From Pseudomonas helvetica (lineage in GTDB: Bacteria; Pseudomonadota; Gammaproteobacteria; Pseudomonadales; Pseudomonadaceae), in the NCBI RefSeq assembly GCF_039908645.1, contig NZ_CP150917.1:5033501-5097500 (forward strand): a stretch of 64,000 bases of DNA. Reading direction: 5' to 3'. Both the position numbers and the translations under genes were made by a program. The notes beneath the pieces were generated by a model that saw only the letters and a list, made by a program, of their open reading frames with translations, ran no database searches and was not told the DNA's origin. Shown piece after piece: positions 59,276-64,000 of this stretch (position 1 is the first letter of the stretch; every line of letters starts with the position of its first letter).

Positions 59276-60107
59276 TGCCAAAAAACGTGAGCCCGGGATT
59301 CGGGGAGAGCAAGCCTCTCTCGGCCTGCGCATTGCTGCCTGGGGCGGGTTGGTGTTCCTGCACATCCCGATCCTGATCATCTTCCTGTACGCCTTCAACA
59401 CTGAAGACGCGGCATTCAGCTTTCCGCCCCAGGGCTTCACCCTGAAGTGGTTCAGCGTGGCGTTCGCGCGGCCCGATGTGCTGGACGCGATCAAGCTTTC
59501 GGCGCAAATCGCTGCGATTGCGACGTTGATTGCGATGGTCCTCGGCACCCTCGCGTCGGCGGCGTTGTACCGCCGGGAGTTCTTCGGCAAGCAGGGCATC
59601 TCGCTGATGCTGATCCTGCCGATTGCGTTGCCGGGGATCATCACCGGTATTGCGCTGCTGGCGACGTTCAAGACGCTGGGCATCGAGCCGGGGATGTTCA
59701 CCATCATCGTCGGCCACGCAACCTTCTGCGTGGTGATCGTCTACAACAACGTCATCGCCCGCCTGCGCCGTACCTCGTACAGCTTGATCGAAGCGTCGAT
59801 GGATCTCGGCGCCGACGGTTGGCAGACCTTCCGCTACATCGTCCTGCCGAACCTTGGCTCGGCATTACTGGCTGGTGGCATGTTGGCGTTCGCGCTGTCG
59901 TTCGACGAAATCATCGTTACCACGTTCACCGCTGGCCACGAACGCACCTTGCCGTTGTGGCTGCTCAACCAGCTCAGCCGCCCACGCGACGTACCGGTGA
60001 CCAACGTGGTGGCGATGCTGGTGATGCTCGTGACCATGCTGCCGATCCTTGGCGCCTATTACCTGACTCGCGGCGGCGAAAGCGTCGCGGGCAGCGGCGG
60101 TAAATAA
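59265..60107 (+). CDS. ABC transporter permease 2, polyamine type (PotC/PotI-like)
   Basis: The 280-residue permease pairs with permease 1. It has six helices and the EAA-like loop [20 protein letters not shown]. The start overlaps the end of permease 1, so the two are translationally coupled. It ends before a REPIN. Confidence 0.94.
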   Translation: MRSDAKKREPGIRGEQASLGLRIAAWGGLVFLHIPILIIFLYAFNTEDAAFSFPPQGFTLKWFSVAFARPDVLDAIKLSAQIAAIATLIAMVLGTLASAALYRREFFGKQGISLMLILPIALPGIITGIALLATFKTLGIEPGMFTIIVGHATFCVVIVYNNVIARLRRTSYSLIEASMDLGADGWQTFRYIVLPNLGSALLAGGMLAFALSFDEIIVTTFTAGHERTLPLWLLNQLSRPRDVPVTNVVAMLVMLVTMLPILGAYYLTRGGESVAGSGGK

Positions 60108-60143
60108 CTGACAACGACTACTCACTGTGGAACCTGGTTTTTT

Positions 60144-60233
60144 TGTGGGAGCGAGCCTGCTCGCGATGACTGACTGACATTCAACAGAGATGTCGACTGT
60201 AAGACCGCTATCGCGAGCAGGCTCGCTCCCACA
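60144..60233. repeat. REPIN, GTGGGAGCGAGCCTGCTCGC family
   Basis: TGTGGGAGCGAGCCTGCTCG and its inverse copy frame about 50 bases. It lies between permease 2 and the second aldehyde dehydrogenase. Confidence 0.88.
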
Positions 60234-60283
60234 AGGACCGGTTCCAGCAAGAAAACAAGAACTGCTTCGATGAGGACATCGCT

Positions 60284-61708
60284 ATGCAAACCAAACTCTT
60301 GATCAACGGCCAGCTTGTCACCGGCGAAGGCCCCGCCCAAGCGGTATTCAACCCGGCGCTGGGTCGGGTACTGGTAGAAATCAACGAAGCCAGCGAAGCC
60401 CAGGTCGATGCCGCGGTGCGGGCTGCCGATGCCGCCTTCGAAGGCTGGTCGCAGACTCCACCAAAAGACCGCTCGCTGCTGTTGCTCAAACTCGCCGACG
60501 TCATCCAGGCCCACGGCGAGGAACTGGCCAAGCTGGAATCGGACAACTGCGGCAAGCCCTACAGCGCCGCGTTGAACGACGAGATCCCGGCGATTGCCGA
60601 TGTATTCCGTTTCTTCGCCGGCGCCAGTCGCTGCATGAGCGGTTCGGCCGGTGGTGAATACCTGCCGGGCCACACCTCGATGATCCGCCGCGACCCGGTC
60701 GGCGTGATCGCCTCCATCGCACCGTGGAACTATCCGCTGATGATGGTCGCCTGGAAAATCGCCCCGGCGCTGGCAGCCGGTAATACCGTGGTGCTCAAGC
60801 CGTCGGAGCAAACCCCGCTGACTGCGCTGCGTCTGGCAGAACTAGCGTCGGAGGTTTTCCCGGCGGGCGTACTCAACCTGGTCTTCGGTCGTGGGCCTAC
60901 AGTCGGTAGCCCGTTGGTCACCCACCCGAAAGTTCGCATGGTCTCGCTGACCGGCTCCATCGCCACCGGTTCGAACATCATTTCCAGCACCGCCGACAGC
61001 GTCAAACGCATGCACATGGAACTGGGCGGTAAAGCCCCGGTGATCATCTTCGACGACGCCGACATCGACGCCGCCGTTGAAGGTATTCGCACCTTTGGTT
61101 TCTACAATGCGGGCCAGGATTGCACCGCCGCTTGCCGCATCTACGCCCAGGCCGGCATCTACGAAAAATTCGTCGAGAAGCTTGGCGCAGCCGTCAGCAG
61201 CATCAAGTACGGCCTGCAGGATGACCCGTCCACCGAGTTGGGCCCGCTGATTACCGCCCAACATCGAGACCGTGTAGCCGGTTTCGTCGAGCGCGCCATC
61301 GCGCAACCGCACATCCGCCTGATCACTGGCGGCAAAGCAGTGGAAGGCAACGGTTTCTTCTTCGAACCAACGGTGTTGGCCGACGCCCGGCAGGACGACG
61401 AGATCGTCCGCCGCGAGGTGTTCGGGCCGGTGGTGTCGGTGACCTCATTCGCCGATGAAGCACAAGTGCTGGCGTGGGCCAACGATTCGGACTACGGCCT
61501 GGCGTCGTCGGTCTGGACGTCCGATGTCGGCCGCGCTCACCGCCTCGCCGCCCGTTTGCAGTACGGCTGCACCTGGGTGAATACGCACTTCATGCTGGTC
61601 AGCGAAATGCCCCACGGCGGTCAGAAACTGTCCGGCTATGGCAAGGACATGTCCATGTACGGACTGGAGGACTACACCACCGTGCGACATGTGATGTTCA
61701 AGCACTAA
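60284..61708 (+). CDS. Gamma-aminobutyraldehyde dehydrogenase (PatD-like, second copy)
   Basis: The 474-residue enzyme has the E. coli PatD length and signature [14 protein letters not shown] (catalytic Cys) with base Glu in [12 protein letters not shown]. It oxidises 4-aminobutyraldehyde to GABA. It is clearly a paralogue of the dehydrogenase at 54322, differing in the N-terminus and several loops. An AACAAGAA motif (60254-60261), the AANAANAA pattern bound by Hfq/Crc, lies about 22 bases before the ATG. Confidence 0.92.
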   Translation: MQTKLLINGQLVTGEGPAQAVFNPALGRVLVEINEASEAQVDAAVRAADAAFEGWSQTPPKDRSLLLLKLADVIQAHGEELAKLESDNCGKPYSAALNDEIPAIADVFRFFAGASRCMSGSAGGEYLPGHTSMIRRDPVGVIASIAPWNYPLMMVAWKIAPALAAGNTVVLKPSEQTPLTALRLAELASEVFPAGVLNLVFGRGPTVGSPLVTHPKVRMVSLTGSIATGSNIISSTADSVKRMHMELGGKAPVIIFDDADIDAAVEGIRTFGFYNAGQDCTAACRIYAQAGIYEKFVEKLGAAVSSIKYGLQDDPSTELGPLITAQHRDRVAGFVERAIAQPHIRLITGGKAVEGNGFFFEPTVLADARQDDEIVRREVFGPVVSVTSFADEAQVLAWANDSDYGLASSVWTSDVGRAHRLAARLQYGCTWVNTHFMLVSEMPHGGQKLSGYGKDMSMYGLEDYTTVRHVMFKH

Positions 61709-61717
61709 CGCAGACCT

Positions 61718-61849
61718 TGTAGCAGCTGCCGAAGGCTGCGTTCGAGCGCGCAGCGGTCGCAAAAAGGTCCACAGTGATCTTCCTGAACGATCGGGGTGTT
61801 CAACATACGACCGCTTCGCGGCCGAACGCAGCCTTCGGCAGCTGCTACA
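61718..61849. repeat. REP pair, GTAGCAGCTGCCGAAGGCTGCG family
   Basis: TTGTAGCAGCTGCCGAAGG and its inverse GCCTTCGGCAGCTGCTACA mark the ends. GAGCGCGCAGCGGTCGC and GCGGCCGAACGC form inner parts. It lies between the second dehydrogenase and the permease gene. Confidence 0.85.
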
Positions 61850-61968
61850 GAAAAACGCTTCACGGTAATTCAGACCACAACAATAACCACCGATCCGGGT
61901 TGAGCCGTCATGGCCCAGCCACGGTATCGGACATCCGAAATCTGCCGATTTTCCGGAGCATCAACGCC

Positions 61969-63456
61969 ATGACTGCACTACCTGAACTCCCTGCAATAAC
62001 CGCCGACAGCGATGCCGAGCAGTTACGCAAGCTGGGCTACACCTCGAACTTCAATCGCAGCATGAGCCTATGGGAAAACTTCGCCCTGGGCTTCACCTAC
62101 CTCTCCCCTGTCGTAGGGGTTTATACCCTGTTCGGCTTGTGCCTCGCCGCCGGTGGCCCGCCGATGTTCTGGGCGTATTTGCTGGTCGGTTGCGGCCAAC
62201 TGCTGGTCTGCCTGATTTTCGGTGAAGTAGTGTCGCAGTTCCCGATTTCCGGTGGCGTCTACCCGTGGGCTCGCCGTTTGGTCGGCAAACGCTGGGCGTG
62301 GATGGTCGGCTGGATCTACTCCATTGCCCTGTGCGTCACCATCGCGGCCGTTGCGGTCGGTGCCGGTCCTTACCTGGCGGCGATGATGGGCTTTGAACCG
62401 AGCAACAACACCAACATCGTCATCGCCCTGGTGCTGACGCTGTTCGCCACCCTGGTGAACCTCAGCGGCACCAAAGTGCTGGCGCGCATCGCCATGTTCG
62501 GCTTTCTCTGCGAGCTGGTCGGTGCGGTGGTCGTCGGCGTGTACCTGTTGGTCTTCGAACGCCATCAGCCACTCAGCGTGCTGTTCAACACCTTTGATAT
62601 CCGTGTCGACGGTTCCTACCTGCCGGCGTTCCTGACCGCCTCCCTGGCCGGGATGTTTCTGTACTACGGCTTCGAGGCCTGCGGTGACGTGGCCGAAGAA
62701 ACCCCGAACCCGAGCAAGCAGATTCCGGTGGCGATGCGCATGACCATCTACATCGGCGGCATCGCGGCGATGTTCGCCTGCCTGGCGCTGATTCTTGCGG
62801 TGCCGGACATGCAAGCGGTGATCAACGGCACCGACAAGGACCCGGTAACCACCATCCTCAATAACGCCTTCGGTCCGGTCGGTTCGAAAGTGGTGATGGG
62901 CGTGGTGATGATTTCCTTCATCTCCTGCGTCATCAGCCTGCAAGCCGCGGCCAGTCGTCTGCTGTATTCCTACGCTCGTGACGAAATGGTCATTGGCAGT
63001 GCACTGCTGAAAAAGATTTCACCGACGACTCAGGTTCCGGTTGCCGCACTGTTCGTGTCTGGCGTCCTGCCAGCGCTGATCATCGCCCTCGGTTTTGTCC
63101 TGCAAGACGCCGTCGCCACCATCGTCAGCTTTGCGGCCATCGGCATCTATCTGGCGTTCCAGATGATCGTGCTCGCCGCCCTCTACGCCCGCGCTCGCGG
63201 CTGGAAACCCAGCGGCAAATTCACCCTGGGCGCCTGGGGCCTGCCGGTGAACATCGGCGCGCTGGTCTATGGCGTGGGCGCCATCATCAACATGGCCTGG
63301 CCACGTACCCCGGATGCCGCGTGGTACATCAACTACGCCATGGTCTTGAGCACTGCCATCGTGATTGGCCTGGGGCTGCTCTATATGTGGCTCGGTAAAC
63401 CGTATGACCACGGCACCGCCCCTGCGGGTGATGCCTGGAAAGTCAGTCGGTATTGA
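61969..63456 (+). CDS. APC superfamily amino acid/GABA permease
   Basis: The 495-residue transporter has about 12 membrane helices. After a polar N-terminus comes the APC signature region FALGFTYLSPVVGVYTLF and ISGGVYPWARRL; a later YGFEACGDVAEETPNPSKQIP block is also typical. The position after GABA-forming dehydrogenases suggests uptake of GABA or a related amine-acid, which is inference. GGAG lies 10 bases before the ATG at 61969; upstream codons of a longer reading run through the REP pair. AACAATAA at 61879-61886 is a possible Crc site if the leader is long. Confidence 0.9.
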   Translation: MTALPELPAITADSDAEQLRKLGYTSNFNRSMSLWENFALGFTYLSPVVGVYTLFGLCLAAGGPPMFWAYLLVGCGQLLVCLIFGEVVSQFPISGGVYPWARRLVGKRWAWMVGWIYSIALCVTIAAVAVGAGPYLAAMMGFEPSNNTNIVIALVLTLFATLVNLSGTKVLARIAMFGFLCELVGAVVVGVYLLVFERHQPLSVLFNTFDIRVDGSYLPAFLTASLAGMFLYYGFEACGDVAEETPNPSKQIPVAMRMTIYIGGIAAMFACLALILAVPDMQAVINGTDKDPVTTILNNAFGPVGSKVVMGVVMISFISCVISLQAAASRLLYSYARDEMVIGSALLKKISPTTQVPVAALFVSGVLPALIIALGFVLQDAVATIVSFAAIGIYLAFQMIVLAALYARARGWKPSGKFTLGAWGLPVNIGALVYGVGAIINMAWPRTPDAAWYINYAMVLSTAIVIGLGLLYMWLGKPYDHGTAPAGDAWKVSRY

Positions 63457-63583
63457 CTGACAACTACTAGAGGGAGCAAGCATTCGGCAACACATCGCTC
63501 ACTCTCTCCAGCACCTGCCCCGCTAAGATTTCCTGACACCGAGCGCACAACGGTGATTGACTGAAATCTTGGCAGGGCCTAGG

Positions 63584-63611
63584 GTGTTTACGTCGTTTAC
63601 AATGTATACAC
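63584..63611 (+). promoter_or_regulatory. Operator-like inverted repeat of the toxin-antitoxin pair
   Basis: GTGTTTAC and GTATACAC are inverse copies (7 of 8) separated by 12 bases and include a -10-like TACAAT. Such palindromes are usual targets of ribbon-helix-helix antitoxins. Confidence 0.5.
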
Positions 63612-63629
63612 CTTCACAGGAGAGCCGCG

Positions 63630-63887
63630 ATGGCCTCGCCCGTTTTGTCCTTTCGAGTCGAAGAGAATCTTGCCCAGCAACTGGATCAGCTTGCAGCAGC
63701 GACCGATCGTGACCGTCAGTACCACCTCAAGCGCGCACTGGTGCGTTATGTAGAAGCCGAATCCTGGCACCTGCAAGCAATCAGCGAAGGTATTGCCGAT
63801 GCCGATGCTGGAAAACTGACCGATCTGGACGCCGTGAAGGCTAAGTGGGCAAATCGTGCCGAGAGTCGCACTGACCGAGAAAGCTGA
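63630..63887 (+). CDS. Ribbon-helix-helix antitoxin (ParD/RelB-like)
   Basis: The 85-residue protein starts with a beta-strand (VLSFRVEENLAQQLDQLAA) and two helices typical of a MetJ/CopG fold that binds DNA as a dimer, followed by a helical C-terminal part likely to wrap the toxin (ISEGIADADAGKLTDLDAVK). AGGAGA precedes the ATG. The toxin frame overlaps its end by 32 bases. A palindrome upstream may be its own operator. Confidence 0.85.
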   Translation: MASPVLSFRVEENLAQQLDQLAAATDRDRQYHLKRALVRYVEAESWHLQAISEGIADADAGKLTDLDAVKAKWANRAESRTDRES

Positions 63888-64000
63888 GAGTGACCTGGAC
63901 GCCATTCATGAACACTATTGCGGGCTGATTGGCACATCCGCTGCCAACGATGTGGTGACAAGCATCCTCAACACCTTTGGCCAACTTGAACTGTTCCCCG
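63856..64000 (+). CDS. RelE/ParE family toxin, cut by the window edge
   Basis: The 48 codons present, from a GTG at 63856, read PRVALTEKAESDLDAIHEHY and on to NTFGQLELFP. The early LTEKAESDLDAIHEHY helix is typical of ParE/RelE toxins. An upstream in-frame TGA at 63835 limits the start. The C-terminal part with the active-site or gyrase-binding residues lies outside the window. Confidence 0.75.
   Translation, partial: MPRVALTEKAESDLDAIHEHYCGLIGTSAANDVVTSILNTFGQLELFP

Overview
The window looks like chromosomal DNA of a Pseudomonas from the fluorescens group. The gene order matches Pseudomonas blocks that I recognise: colR-colS-inaA; mrp-metG; an rnf-like operon followed by nth and a small PA3496-type gene; argG-motY-pyrC-rnt-peroxiredoxin-bfd-bfrB-grxD; argF with an ABC ATPase; glpF-glpK-glpR-glpD; and a TetR-QEGLA pair, lysS, prfB and the complete wspABCDEF-wspR cluster. 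A GH68 levansucrase and several families of REP/REPIN palindromes (GTGGCGAGGGAGCTTGCTCC type and others) also fit that group. No rRNA, tRNA, CRISPR array, prophage or complete insertion sequence was seen.

Layout. Bases 1-2.9 kb hold the minus-strand envelope-stress operon colR-colS-inaA plus the start of one more gene. Bases 3-5.3 kb hold groES-groEL with a sigma32-like promoter. Bases 5.3-9 kb carry fxsA, a HugZ-type protein, an SDR and mrp/apbC. metG (9.1-11.1 kb) is followed by a tightly coupled rnfA-B-D-G-E-nth operon (11.3-15.9 kb) that has no rnfC. Its RnfA and RnfE lack most of the cysteines expected to hold their shared Fe-S cluster, and its RnfB lacks the usual membrane anchor but has a three-repeat coiled-coil tail. 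An AT-rich islet (about 17.0-18.3 kb) with an unknown membrane protein follows an orphan NarL-type regulator. Then come arginine, pyrimidine and iron-storage genes (18.3-24.8 kb), a molybdopterin oxidoreductase, argF with an ArgR-like operator, an orphan ABC ATPase, PhzF-like and YbaK proteins separated by a MITE-like element, and the glycerol regulon with tandem GlpR-type operators (31.7-37 kb).

Bases 37-42 kb hold the QEGLA protein, TetR, lysS and prfB (with its programmed +1 frameshift). Bases 42-50.5 kb are the Wsp surface-sensing/c-di-GMP cluster. A gene-poor stretch (51.1-51.7 kb) leads to a levansucrase gene preceded by a near-perfect LexA-type palindrome. From 53.3 to 63.5 kb there is a putative polyamine/GABA-precursor locus: LysR, two related aminobutyraldehyde-type dehydrogenases flanking a PotFGHI-like ABC transporter, and an APC permease. 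The transporter's binding-protein gene carries one in-frame amber codon, and three gaps of the locus each hold a REPIN. The window ends inside a type II toxin-antitoxin pair.

How it works together. ColRS and Wsp sense the envelope and surface. groESL, the peroxiredoxin, bfd/bfrB and grxD handle protein, peroxide and iron stress. The glp, levansucrase and polyamine loci take up and use rhizosphere-type carbon and nitrogen sources. The most unusual parts are the reduced Rnf-like operon, the SOS-type operator at the levansucrase gene, the amber-interrupted binding protein and the AT-rich islet.
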